From NCBI GenBank assembly GCA_005765155.1, contig VCCP01000003.1, positions 1,550,001 to 1,614,000 on the forward strand: 64,000 bases of DNA, read 5' to 3'. Every line of letters starts with the position of its first letter. Within the stretch, counting starts at the first letter, position 1. The stretch comes from Zelopaecilomyces penicillatus (lineage: Eukaryota > Ascomycota > Sordariomycetes > Hypocreales > Pseudodiploosporaceae). The notes beneath the pieces were generated by a model. The model was not told the origin of the DNA. It was given only the letters and a program-made list of their open reading frames with translations, and searched no databases. Of this stretch, positions 12,329 through 22,707 are shown piece after piece. Position numbers and translations under genes: made by a program.

Positions 12329-14833
12329 TCAGCTTCCAAAGCTTTTCGTGTTTCGACGGTTGCCTCTGTGCTCTTCCTCTTCCAGCGCCGCCTCCGCCTC
12401 CATATCGATCTCCCTCTCGATCTCGCGTTCCTCAATAACTTCAGCCTCCAAAAGCTCCTTGATCAAATCCGTTTTCTTGTCCCGTTTGCTCTTTGATCTT
12501 CTTGCCTGATGCGCATCCCTCTCGTAGGCGGATAGCCTACCCTCCTCCATTGAATTATCCATCCTGCGGGGCTTTTTGCCATCTGCGGCACGTTTGCCGC
12601 CGTTCTCTACTCCGCTGCCCACCCTGACAGAGCGTGGTACTCTTGTTTTGGCTCCCAGAGCCCACAGGTCCCCCCATCGGGACTTTCTGGCATCATGATA
12701 TGCAAGCTTGCTGAAACTTTTTGGCACTGTCCATCGCTCAATCTCGCCCTCCGGAGTGCAGACATCTAGAGTGACGTGGCCCTTGCGCTTCAGTGGGGGG
12801 AGAACTATTCTTGGTAATGATTGCATGTCTGGTTGGGCTTCTGATTGTTCGTAGCCCCGGAATGCTTGGTCTACTGCTTCTTTGCCAGGCATACTGTGAC
12901 TCTTGGACACTCCGCGCCGGATGGCCACATAGCTAAACTCCACATCGCCTTGATTGTTAGCACCCGTCCCAACCACCTTGCTGTAAAAGGTCGGCTGGAC
13001 GAATCGCTGGCTGAAGTGGCAGTAGTCTTTACGGCCCTTGCTTTTCCCCGGCTCCTTGTACATGGGACATGCCTCATGATTGGTACAAGGTGCAATGATA
13101 CTTCCGTGCTCTAACTCTCGATGAAACGCGGGGTTGAACTCCTCGGTCCTGGCCTTGGGTTTGTCTGACTGTGGTAATAAGAATTGCTTAAGCACTGTAT
13201 CGCGCACATGGGCAACAGCCTCAAAACCTCTAGGATGAGCTTTTTCAACAATGATGAGAACACCTCCGTCTTTGTTCAGAAGGCTCCAGAGATTATTCAA
13301 GATAGCTTGGCGATAGTGATCCTGTGTCTCTTTCAAGAACAAATGTGACGCAATAATAATATCGTAGCTTTTTCGAGCCTGAGGTGTGCTCCCAGCATCG
13401 AGATGCTTGACCTTTGTTTCGCCAGAGTGTTCATAATCCGGCAGACGGGGCAGGAAGGTTGTATTTGGAAGAAAGCTTTTAACACGATGTCGCAGTCGAT
13501 CGGAGCCCACAATCGCAGTCTTTTTGCCCGGCGGCTGCAGCCCTTGGACCTCCCCCTTTTCTCTCAACAGATCCCACTCTGCATTTACAATCTGCTCCCA
13601 AGCTACCAGGCCGGCACCCGCAGCGCCGGCATCCAGTATACTTAGTCCACCAGCACCATCTTTCGCCTGCTTGAGGCGTGACTGGATCCAGTCGCCGCCC
13701 ACTCGCTTCCGCACCTCTCGGAGGATGGAGACAGATGAGGCATATGCGGGGGGCATATAACCAGCGAGAAAGGCATCTGCTTCAATTTCAGTCATGTGTC
13801 GCTGGTCCGGGTGCAGACCAACTCCTCCCATCTGTCCATTCCTTCTTCCCTCTGGCGTTGCCGGGGATGTTGGTAATCCCTGTCCACCAAACGCGGCTTC
13901 GGCTGCTGCCTTGACATGCAGTGGGTGAGTACGGTCAAGCAAGGTGCGAAGTGGCATCAGAAGCTCATCCTGTGGAAGCGATACCTCAACTGGGCTTCCA
14001 TGGAATCTACTCTCCAAGGTGTAGCGATGAAATCGACGCGCTTCACCAGATTCCCACACTTCCCTTGTACTACTTTCTTCGTCTGGCCAAAGCGATGCGC
14101 TGTCATTCTCCAGGTCCTCTCCTTCAACCGAAAAGCCACCATCTTCAGATGCCTCAACCATATCCTGCTCGTCAGCCTGCCTCAGTTGAGCCGCCTCGAA
14201 GTCTAGAAGAAGCTTCTGCAGCGCATCGTGTTCTCTCGGGTTCCTCGCGATTACGTCGACATATCCAGGTGCCTTTTCGACAAGCTCTTGCGCGGATTCC
14301 TCTATTTGTTCTCCTTTAAGTGTTGTCTGTGAAAGGCTGTCCTTCTCTGGAATGGTTTGTCCTTCAGAAATCTCGTAGGCCACCTCCTCCAGCTCCCCAT
14401 CTTCAAGTTCCCTGAGCAATGTCCCCTCCCGTCGGTGTGAGGACACTGAGCCCATATCAGCATGTGTTGGTATACCGACATCTTCTGGGGCCGTCTCCCG
14501 CAGCGGCGGTCCGTAAAGTCGTTCGTAAAGGGCATATTCTTCTTTGCTTAGATAATCCTTTGGGAGGGTGTCTCGAAACCGCTGCTTTGCTTCGCGAACC
14601 ACTTTTTCAATCTCTTCCGCATTCCTCCCAGCTGAATTATTGGAGAGTTCTTGTCTAGCACATCTTGAATTTGAGATATAACGGCTGACTATACGAGGTT
14701 GAACATATTGCGACGCAAACGAAGGGTATCGTGATGAAGAAGAATTTATTCGACCAATGTGGCGACTCGCTGAAAGCGAATAAATATGATTGCATCTCGG
14801 GCAGGCATTCCGGATGCCATTTATCGAAAGCAT
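12329..14833 (-). CDS. RSM22: Rsm22/METTL17-like mitochondrial ribosome assembly factor
   Basis: The single exon encodes 834 residues from the ATG at 14833; the upstream in-frame MFFFFT stretch is translated poly-T and starts without an ATG. Residues ~398-410 (LSILDAGAAGAGLVAWEQI) are the glycine-rich SAM-binding loop of the methyltransferase-like fold. Further on are YDIIIASHLFLKE and LLNKDGGVLIIVEKAHPRGF. Around ~583-605 the Cys pattern CTNHEAC...YCHFSQRF matches the Fe-S-ligating region of this family, with a further DVCTPEGEIERWTVPKSF near the C-terminus. Rsm22 proteins bind the mitochondrial small subunit during maturation. The basic, Ser-rich N-terminus fits a matrix-targeting peptide. 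The last ~80 residues are a highly charged Glu/Arg/Lys helix typical of fungal members. Whether the protein methylates RNA cannot be read from sequence. Confidence 0.93.
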   Translation of the reverse strand: MLSINGIRNACPRCNHIYSLSASRHIGRINSSSSRYPSFASQYVQPRIVSRYISNSRCARQELSNNSAGRNAEEIEKVVREAKQRFRDTLPKDYLSKEEYALYERLYGPPLRETAPEDVGIPTHADMGSVSSHRREGTLLRELEDGELEEVAYEISEGQTIPEKDSLSQTTLKGEQIEESAQELVEKAPGYVDVIARNPREHDALQKLLLDFEAAQLRQADEQDMVEASEDGGFSVEGEDLENDSASLWPDEESSTREVWESGEARRFHRYTLESRFHGSPVEVSLPQDELLMPLRTLLDRTHPLHVKAAAEAAFGGQGLPTSPATPEGRRNGQMGGVGLHPDQRHMTEIEADAFLAGYMPPAYASSVSILREVRKRVGGDWIQSRLKQAKDGAGGLSILDAGAAGAGLVAWEQIVNAEWDLLREKGEVQGLQPPGKKTAIVGSDRLRHRVKSFLPNTTFLPRLPDYEHSGETKVKHLDAGSTPQARKSYDIIIASHLFLKETQDHYRQAILNNLWSLLNKDGGVLIIVEKAHPRGFEAVAHVRDTVLKQFLLPQSDKPKARTEEFNPAFHRELEHGSIIAPCTNHEACPMYKEPGKSKGRKDYCHFSQRFVQPTFYSKVVGTGANNQGDVEFSYVAIRRGVSKSHSMPGKEAVDQAFRGYEQSEAQPDMQSLPRIVLPPLKRKGHVTLDVCTPEGEIERWTVPKSFSKLAYHDARKSRWGDLWALGAKTRVPRSVRVGSGVENGGKRAADGKKPRRMDNSMEEGRLSAYERDAHQARRSKSKRDKKTDLIKELLEAEVIEEREIEREIDMEAEAALEEEEHRGNRRNTKSFGS

Positions 14834-15419
14834 TGTAAAAAAAAAAAACACCCAGAAAAACCTTACAATTACAAGACCTTGACAAGAGAACAGAGAGGAG
14901 ACTGGTGATGCGATCTAGGGAACTTTTGCCATTGTTGAGCGGTCACGTGGAGGTCATCCACATGGGGATACATATGATAGGCTAGCCGTAGATCAGTTCA
15001 CCACTGTGGCTCCACCCACGGAAACCTAGAGTAAAGACAAGACGACTCAAGTAACTTGGCAACTTAGCAAACTTAGTGCCGCTACAAGACAAAAAAAGTC
15101 TTATGGTGTTTAACCAAACCATAGGAGATATTTTAAATCAATTTAGCAAAGGAAATTTATATGTTATGCCTTAACGCCATGCCCAGGGAATGGAACTGCA
15201 CACCTCTTTGCGCATCACATTCTAGCCTCAATCCGAACCCATATCTGCCAGTGTTCTGAAGCCCGGCTTCGGCGGTGGTGGCCGGAAGCCTTGGCCTGAC
15301 TTTGCCCCGTTTTCCTTCTTTGATTCCGGCCGCCTGTTGACGTTGAATCTAGACTGTTCGGCTCCCTTGTATGCATCAATCTGGCCCTGAAGTCAGCAAT
15401 CATTGCTCCGATTCCTGAA
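14834..15419. other. Intergenic: RSM22 promoter and thioredoxin 3' side
   Basis: This spacer of 586 bp contains the upstream region of RSM22 and the downstream side of the thioredoxin gene. Both genes are on the minus strand. I see no additional gene or structured RNA. Confidence 0.5.
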
Positions 15420-16003
15420 TCAATCCTCCTTCTTGCTACGTGCCGAAAAGAGAGACGCCAGATACAGCCCGAGTATCATCACGAGAGCGTTGAAAAATGT
15501 GTTCAAATTCCATCCCATCGAGCGCCCTGCACCAGGTGTTGTTCCACTACCGCCGAGAGTCCGGCCGGGGGTCTTGAAGAGGTCCTCGGCCTTGCCTCCG
15601 TCGCTGAGCTTTACAGCATTGTTGATTGCCGTGGTCAGCGCTCCAGGATTCGCTCCCTTAATGGTTTCAACACAGCTGCCGTTGTGGAAAATCATAAAGG
15701 TCGGCATGGCAGACACGCCGTGGGTGCGAGAGATGGACGACTGGTTGTCGACGTTGACCTTGGCGAAGGCAACTTTCTTCGGGCGCGAATGTTCTTTTGC
15801 AAGACGCTCAAAATGAGGCGCAATCATCTTGCAGGGACCGCACCAGTCGGCATAGACTGTGAGCAATACGTGTGAGCGCTTTCAGTCGTCATGTCACAAT
15901 GTCGCAAAGGGGGGGACTTGTTACAGTCTGCAATGACCACGCTGGTGCCAGACAGTAGAGACTGCCATTCAGCCTCCGAACCGATGTTCACGAGTCCACC
16001 CAT
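15420..16003 (-). CDS. Thioredoxin with C-terminal membrane segment
   Basis: Two exons (16003-15925 and 15856-15420, intron phase 1) give 171 residues. The splice restores VVIADFYADWCGPCKMIAPH, with redox-active cysteines 32 and 35. The rest of the thioredoxin fold follows, including VAFAKVNVDNQ and the cis-proline segment VSAMPTFMIFHNG. After the domain (~110) is a Gly/Ser/Pro-rich linker, then a hydrophobic stretch (FFNALVMILGLYLASLF, ~147-163) and a short charged end, SARSKKED. Ordinary cytosolic fungal thioredoxins end near residue 105-110, so this one probably sits in a membrane by its tail with the catalytic domain facing the cytosol. The target membrane cannot be decided from sequence; the polar tail and lack of a signal peptide favour tail anchoring. 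It would reduce protein disulphides using thioredoxin reductase. Confidence 0.9.
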
Positions 16004-16628
16004 TATTGACGATTGCGCAGTAGTATGTGTGCGGAAAGTCGAGTGTAGTGTTACGAAATAACAGCTCAACAAACTCAACGAAGAGGACAGGCTGCCTTGA
16101 TGGCGTCAACTTGCGCAAGTTCCATGGTGGCGTAATGCCCGATTAGGCAGGCGGTAACTTTTATGGCTGTCATCAGCACAGCACTAACATTGGATCATGC
16201 GAAGTCTTCAATGCCAAGATGAAATACATTACACGAAATTTCATCTTAATCCATATGTAAGCTAGTAAATGTACAAACCACATATCCTTGATTTTGATTG
16301 CGCAAATTTCTAAGGAGACTTACGACGAGTTTGTTCAAGTTTAAATCTGCTCTAGAAGAATGTTTGTCGAGAAATCATACTAGTGGTGACAGAACGAGAT
16401 CGAGCGCAACAATCCTGAGCCGGGCAATACAGCAATGCCTCTTTTGGGATTCGTCTCTATCATGAAAAATAAGAAGTGTTTCGGACATGACTGGTCCATG
16501 TTTCTTCTGCACCGCACACACACACAACACCTTCTAATCCTTTAACCCGCTCTAAAACCTGCCCAGCACAGTCATGAAAAAGCTGTTATAGAAAGAACAT
16601 TCAAAAGAAGGCTCCAAGAAAAATAAAT
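16004..16628. other. Intergenic: thioredoxin promoter and threonine synthase 3' side
   Basis: This AT-rich 625 bp spacer lies between two minus-strand genes. No ORF with a motif was found. It carries the thioredoxin upstream region and the threonine synthase 3' UTR. Confidence 0.5.
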
Positions 16629-18604
16629 CTAGTGCTTTAAATCATGCTCAACCTGCTCGATGACAATCTCTCTCACATTCTCCCACGAGTTCTCCGCCGT
16701 AGTCACCCGCGTCTCCTTGGTAGAAAGCTCGACAAACTCGTCAGGAAGCACTTTGGCGAAATCAAAGCCCTCTTCGCCCTCCAGGGCTTGGTTCACAGCC
16801 GCCGCAAACTTGGCGGGATGTGCGGTTGACAGCGAGATATGAGGCATCTCTGGACCGGTCCTCTCAATAGACCTCTCGGCGGCGGTGACACCTACGGCAG
16901 TGTGTGGGTCGAGAACGTAACCCACGTCCTTGTAGTACTTCTTGATGGTCTCAATGGTCTCGGAGTCGGTAACACGCTCACTGTCAAATGTACGGCGCGC
17001 GCTCTCAAGAACGTCCAGATAGACAGGGCCAAAGCCTCCCTTTTTCTTCAAATCGTCCAGCCAAACCGAGACTTCTTGCGAGGCCTGCCTCTTGCACCAC
17101 TCATCATCCATGCCGGCAGTAGCGGCAAACTCGGAAGCGAGATACCAAAGCAAGCGTTCGAAATTACTAGACACCTGGATATCCATGGCGGGGCTAAGCG
17201 TCTCACGCACAGCCTGGACTTCGGTACTCTCCTCCGGGGTCTTCTCGTACCGTCCACTTTTCCAGAATCGGTCCAGGATATCGTTCTCGTTGGTCGCAAT
17301 GACTAGCTTCTCGATCGGGAGACCCATACGGCGGGCAAAATAGCCAGCCAAAATGTCGCCAAAGTTGCCAGTGGGGACAGTGGCCCTAATGCTGTCGCCG
17401 ACTTTGAACGAAGAAGATGACCTGGCCAGGGAGAAGTAGGCATGGAAGTAGTACACGGTCTGGGCCAAAATGCGGGCCCAATTGATGGAATTGACGGCTC
17501 CGAGCTTCAGCGCTTCGTTGGTCTTGGGGTCGGCAAACAAGGTCTTGACAATGTCTTGACAGTCGTCAAAGGTGCCTTCGATGGCAATGTTGTGGACATT
17601 CTCATCCAAGACGGTAGTCATTTGCTTTTCCTGCAATGGACTAATGCGGCCCTTGGGGTGTAGAATAAAGACTGATACATCCTTCTTGTTTCTGAGGCCA
17701 TAAATGGCTGCTGATCCGGTCTGTTGGATGTTTAGCACTTCATCAGCAGCGCGGGTGAAACCCTAAGAAAAGGAGTTGAGATGACTTACATCACCACTCG
17801 TGGCGCCAACAACTGTCAGATGATGCCTGTCTGTAACCAACATTGTCAGTCTCCGGGGCGTTTGTCAAGACAAAGACACATCTTGAGCTGATCTAACGAC
17901 TTACCCGTGCCTTCTTTACCCTCGTTTTTCCGAATGAGGAAATACTCAAAAAGGTTGCCCAGGAATTGCAGAGCGCCTAACAGTTCTAGTCAGTCCCAAC
18001 ACGGCGGCTTTTTCTTTCGGTATAAGGTATATGTACAATCTTTGAAGGAATAACTCGGCCCGTGAAAGAGTTCGAGGAGATAGAGATTGTCGCGCAGATG
18101 TGTCACAGGCGTAACGTCTTTCGATCGAAAGGTCGAGTAACTCCGGTCGATGATGGCTTTCAGATCGTCTGCGGGGATTTCGTCCGTCGATATGTACAGG
18201 CTGAGGATTTGAAAGGCCAACTCGGGATACGATAAATCTTTCCAGCTTTCCTATTTCATGGGACAATTTTTTGTGCATTAGCCCCTCTTGTTCGAATGAC
18301 GGCATCTCAGACTGCTGGCCGCCCGAAACATGGCGGGGTCCACCATCATCTTGCTGGCCGCAGGAAAACCAGGGAGCACATACCCAGCCCGTTGCGCTTG
18401 GAATCTCTTCTGGTAGAAAAAGCCCGCCATCGGCAGCCAGACCCTTGAGAACGACAGTTTCAAAAGACAACTAGAACAACAAAAGTTTCAGTATAACTCG
18501 TTAGGAGACGTCGGGGAACAACTGCGTACGCCTTCGTCGCCACCCCTGGTCGATAGGTACGACTGCGAGGGACGATGAGTCCGCCCCGCCTTGCTGTTAG
18601 CCAT
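16629..18604 (-). CDS. THR4: Threonine synthase
   Basis: Six exons: 18604-18530, 18470-18384, 18250-18037, 17976-17905, 17830-17790 and 17720-16629, giving 526 residues, close to the ~514 of yeast Thr4. The enzyme converts O-phosphohomoserine to threonine with PLP in the cytosol, the last step of the threonine pathway. Signature segments are SYLSTRGGDEG, LKGLAADGGLFLPEEIP, FHGPSYSFKDCALQFLGNL (the lysine of SFKD being the PLP Schiff-base residue), VVGATSGDTGSAAIYGL (phosphate-binding loop), VPTGNFGDILAGYFARRMGLP, and near the end LSTAHPAKFA. Splicing creates a cysteine codon after SFKD where many relatives have valine; this is a harmless-looking variant but depends on the chosen splice. It is divergent from the SPOUT methyltransferase gene across a 1.1 kb spacer. 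Confidence 0.95.
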
Positions 18605-19682
18605 GGTCGCAGGCGAATTAAAAAGTGTCGTCCAATGGCTCCGAATGAGATGATTGAAGACGCGACAACAACGAGTATCTAAATCTGTCTTATCCCTCCA
18701 CGAATTCTCAGCCAAAATGATTCAACAGTGGGAAAGAAAACTGTCTTTGCGCTTCGCTCACAAGTAGGTCGGGAAAATCTAGGGCCGCTCCGTTGTGGAC
18801 GATTATCGTCCGATCTCGCACTAATGACGCTACTCGAAATTATGCCGCACGAGCACCCGTTCAATCCTCGAGAGGGCGGGATGTGCTTGGAATCATATAC
18901 TCGGACTAGTGGCGGTGGTGGGTTTTGTTTGTTTTGCTGGCAATGATGGTCTTGTCTCTCAGCAATTGGCCTGTCAGGTTGCATTGGGGGAATTGCACTA
19001 TTGATGCAGTATGTGTCGGTTGGGTTCAACCTCAGCTGGATGCGAAGTTGCGGGGAGACTCAAGCCAGAGGGTCAGCTGAACATTTAGATTCGCATAGTT
19101 TTGCCTGTTACTCTCGCCAGAAGCGCCCGAGCCGTGTTTTTATTGTTCATGAACAGCAAAGGGTGATGCCCGGATGTATTGTTTTAGTCACTGATTATTC
19201 TAAACGCCCGTTGTCGGCGTAGTTGGCGTTGCGCCACGACAACATTTGCGACTCTTGTCTCCCCACTTGGTCTCAATGTCAGTGTGTAAGACGCCAACGC
19301 CTTCATTTCCATCTAGCTCGATTGATCTTGGCTTGGGAGTCCTTCATATAAAAGAAATATGGTTTCCAAGTTATCTTTCCTTCTTCTTTTTTGAATGGTT
19401 TCCCCTTGATTTGAGCATCCCATCGAAAGCCTAACTAACTGTTGAGAGTGGCGATATGCAATTTCAATTCCTATCCAGGTCGTGCTATTTGAGATGGAAT
19501 GAAAGATGAGGGGCGAGTCGCCTAACATGGCAGGCGGTGGCTAAGGTGGGCTGTGGTTCTGCCGGAATAATCCCCACATTTCGATCCAACTTTTCTTACC
19601 GCGCCATACGTCAAGCTTTCACCGACCTAGGAACATTGGAAAGCGTGGAAAAAAGAAGTGGAAGCCTCAAGACTCTGGCACG
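18605..19682. other. Divergent promoter region, threonine synthase / SPOUT methyltransferase
   Basis: About 1.1 kb separates the two start codons, which face away from each other. No coding segment with a family motif was found. I looked for a Gcn4/Cpc1-type TGACTCA site near the threonine synthase start and did not see one. Confidence 0.45.
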
Positions 19683-20851
19683 ATGTCTTATCAAGAGCGC
19701 AACTCAAAGGTTGGTTTTTAATTTACACACCAATCAATTCCTCAAGCTTCAACTTCTCACATCCTCATTCAATCGATCTAGAAGCGAAAAACAGGGCACA
19801 ATGGCCCGTCGCAGGCGCAGGATACCACCTCGTTCAAGCCATCTGCCCAATTCACCCCCCAGGATGGCGGTAGAGACTGGACGATATCCGTTGCGTTTCC
19901 CAGCAGCACTATAACAAGGTATGCAATACGTTGGCTTCTCTCAGATCCCTTCAGAAGCTTATTCCTAACTTCCCCTGTAGTCTGCCGACAGCAGACCAGC
20001 GCATGACAGCTCCAGGTCGCATCGCGCGAGCATTGGCTGTCTTCTCCATTGACGAGGTCATTGTCTACGACGACTCACCGGTGGCCTCCCGCCCACGCAA
20101 TGTCGACACAGCCGGTTACACAGGAGACATGGACCCGTGTCACTTTTTGACCCACATCCTCTCCTTCCTGGAGGCGCCACCGTTCATGCGCAAGACACTC
20201 TTCCCGCTGCACCCTAATCTGCGTCTTACCGCTGTGCTTCCCAGTCTGGACATGCCTCATCACCCACACCCCAAAGAGTGGATACCGTACAGAGAGGGTG
20301 TGGTGATTGCAGGAAAGACAAGCACCGGGAAAGGAACACTAGTGGAGGTGGGAATGGAAGAGCCGGTCGAGATTGAGGAGGAAATCCCCCCCAAGACACG
20401 AGTAACGTTGAAGTTTTCCGAGGACGAGTCGCAGTACCCAGAGTGTGTGCATCCAGCCGCCCCAAGGACAGAGGGCGGATACTACTGGGGCTACTCAGTC
20501 CGCAAGTGCAACTCCCTCTCATCCGTCTTCACCGAGAGCCCCTACGAAGACGGCTACGACATCAGCATCGGCACATCGGAGCGCGGCGCCCCGATATCCA
20601 AGGTGTTCCCACCCTCAAAGCGGGTGAACTTCAAGCACATGCTCATTGTCTTTGGCGGACCCCGGGGCATTGAATACGCGTCGATGAATGACGAGGAGTT
20701 GGGCGGCATGGGCATTGCGGGCGGCAAGACGAAGGAGCTCTTTGACAATTGGATTAATGTACTGCCGAACCAGGGCAGTCGGACTATTCGTACAGAAGAG
20801 GCAATGTTCATTGCTTTGACGGCGATGAGAGGCATATGGGATTCTAGTTAG
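19683..20851 (+). CDS. SPOUT-family RNA methyltransferase (SPOUT1/CENP-32/C9orf114-like)
   Basis: Proposed exons 19683-19709, 19782-19918 and 19981-20851 give 344 residues. The splice into exon 3 joins DWTISVAFPSSTITS to LPTADQRMTAPGRIARALAVFSIDEVIVYDD, the typical start of this family. Further family blocks are DPCHFLTHILSFLEAPPFMR, LFPLHPNLR, GYYWGYSVRKCNSLSSVF, FKHMLIVFGGPRGIEYA (part of the trefoil-knot SAM site) and NQGSRTIRTEEAMFIALTAM at the C-terminus. The family comprises SAM-dependent RNA methyltransferases; the human member is reported to act on large-subunit rRNA, so ribosome biogenesis is the likely role. Exon 1 (nine codons, donor GTTGGT) is weakly supported, while exon 2 with its basic KRK start is better. 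The last exon alone is unambiguous. Confidence 0.87.
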
Positions 20852-21371
20852 ACTTGGTTCACAGGGTGACATGCCTCAAGCTCCTATACCCACTTGATGA
20901 GCCGTGTAAAATTGGGGTATTTCATTTCATATCACTGGGCTTCATTAACATGTATTTACACTTTATAAAACCGAATGGGCCAGTGGCGTGAAACACGCTT
21001 CAAATGACAAGTATTTTCGTTGGAACAATTAAATGTGCCATTATCTTCCATTATGACATCAAACATTAAACATGATTGGATACGTACTCGTATGTGAGAG
21101 CCGTTGTTGAAGGCTGCTCATTCCAACTAAACCTCTCCAAAGGTTGAATATTTGCCTGCTTCGAAGGACCTTTCAAAAGTCTTCCCAAAAAACGCCTTTC
21201 CCATGCCAGAGAAACCAAAACCCGCGGTAGGTAAGTGTGTGGTGTGTTTTTAAAGTGCGAATTTTTATACAAAAATTAACGAAAAGGGTGAACCAAGCCA
21301 GAAACGAGGAAGAAGAAATCAAGTGCTCCCCTCTTAAATTTTGGTCTTCTTTTGAATGAGCTCATGCAAAT
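20852..21371. other. Convergent 3' spacer between SPOUT and lipoyl synthase genes
   Basis: These 520 bp separate two converging genes and should contain both 3' UTRs. The sequence is AT-rich and no gene is visible in it. Confidence 0.5.
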
Positions 21372-22707
21372 CTAAAGCGCCTTGCTAGTCGCATCAACGG
21401 CGGTCGCTTGAGCAAGTTTATCGCCCACGACGGGTGTACCCGTGGCAGCTCTCTTGCGGAGGACGTTTTCGATAAAGGCCTCGCCGGCTTTATATGAGGA
21501 CCGGACTAGAGGTCCACTCGCGCAGTAGAGGAAGCCCATGTCGATGGCTCGCTGGCGCCAGAGCTCAAATTCATCAGGTGTGATGTACTTTTCGACCTGG
21601 AGATGTCGCTTGGTTGGGCGCATGTATTGGCCGAATGTGACGACATCGACTTCAGCCTTTCGAAGCTCTGGAAGAGAAAGTTAGACGCTGGACTATAGAA
21701 TAGAATGAATAGAAAGAAGGGGGAAGGGGTTTCAACATACCTCTTAGTGCATCCATGACTTCATGCTCCTGCTCTCCCAGACCAAGCATGATGCTCGTCT
21801 TGGTAATGATGCCCTCTTTGCCTCTCACGTCCTTGACATGTTTCAGGACTTTTAAGCTCTGTCTAAACGTCGCCCTTCGATCCCGCACATACGGAGTCAG
21901 ACCTTCGACAGTTTCGACGTTGTGAGCGTACACATCAAGACCACTCTCAGCCACGATGCGCACCATATCCAAATCTCCCATAAAATCGCCCGTCAGCGCC
22001 TCGACAAGCAGCGACGGCTTTTTCTGCTTAATCTTCATAATCGTCTCCGCGAAATGACGAGCACCGCCATCAATGAGGTCATCACGATCCACGCTCGTCA
22101 ACACCACATATCCCAACCCCCACCGCGCCAGCGCCTCAGCCGTATTCTCCGGCTCATGTGGGTCCAGCGGTGGTGGTGCGCGGCTCGTCTTTACGCTGCA
22201 AAAGCGGCATCCACGCGTGCAGGTATCGCCCATGAGCATGATGGTAGCTGTAGCAGAGCTCTTGTCGGAACCGCCCCAGCATTCGGAGATGTTGGGGCAT
22301 CGGGCCTCCTCACAAACGGTGTGCAGGCCGAGCCCGCGCAGGTCCTTTTTGATCTTCTTGAAGTTGTCGTTGCCTGAGGGGATGGGCGTTTTGAGCCATT
22401 CTGGTAGCCGCGTGATGGTCTTCTTCTTGCCTGCGGGGCCGACTTCGGCGGTGCGCAGGGTATAGGCCTCAGAGGGCGACAGGGGTTGCGCCTGGGCGCC
22501 AACGAATTCTGCAAACGGTGCTACGGTGGTGTCTTTAAAGTATGTCTTCGGCCTCGTTTGCTTTGTGGCAGTGGAGGGAGCTTGGCTGGGATCGGAGGGA
22601 TTGGACGGGATGGTGGCGAAGGCTCTGATGGCGGTTGCGGGAGCTGAGCCCAAAGCTCTGCGCATCGGCGCCTTGGCTCGGTGCAGTGTCGGGGCTATTG
22701 AGGCCAT
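21372..22707 (-). CDS. LIP5: Lipoyl synthase, mitochondrial
   Basis: Two exons (22707-21741 and 21667-21372) encode 420 residues. The enzyme inserts two sulfurs into octanoyl groups on E2 and H-protein domains in the mitochondrial matrix. Both iron-sulfur sites are visible: the auxiliary cluster CX4CX5C (Cys132, 137 and 143 in CEEARCPNISEC) and the radical-SAM CX3CX2C (Cys163, 167 and 170 in CTRGCRFC). The terminal RSSYKAGE carries the serine that ligates the auxiliary cluster. Other family blocks are GLGYVVLTSVDRDDL, DVYAHNVETV and VDVVTFGQYMRPTKRH, the last formed just after the splice. The Ala/Arg-rich first ~35 residues are a good matrix-targeting peptide. The length is normal for fungi. 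The intron has a clean GTATGT donor and a CCAG acceptor. Confidence 0.96.
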
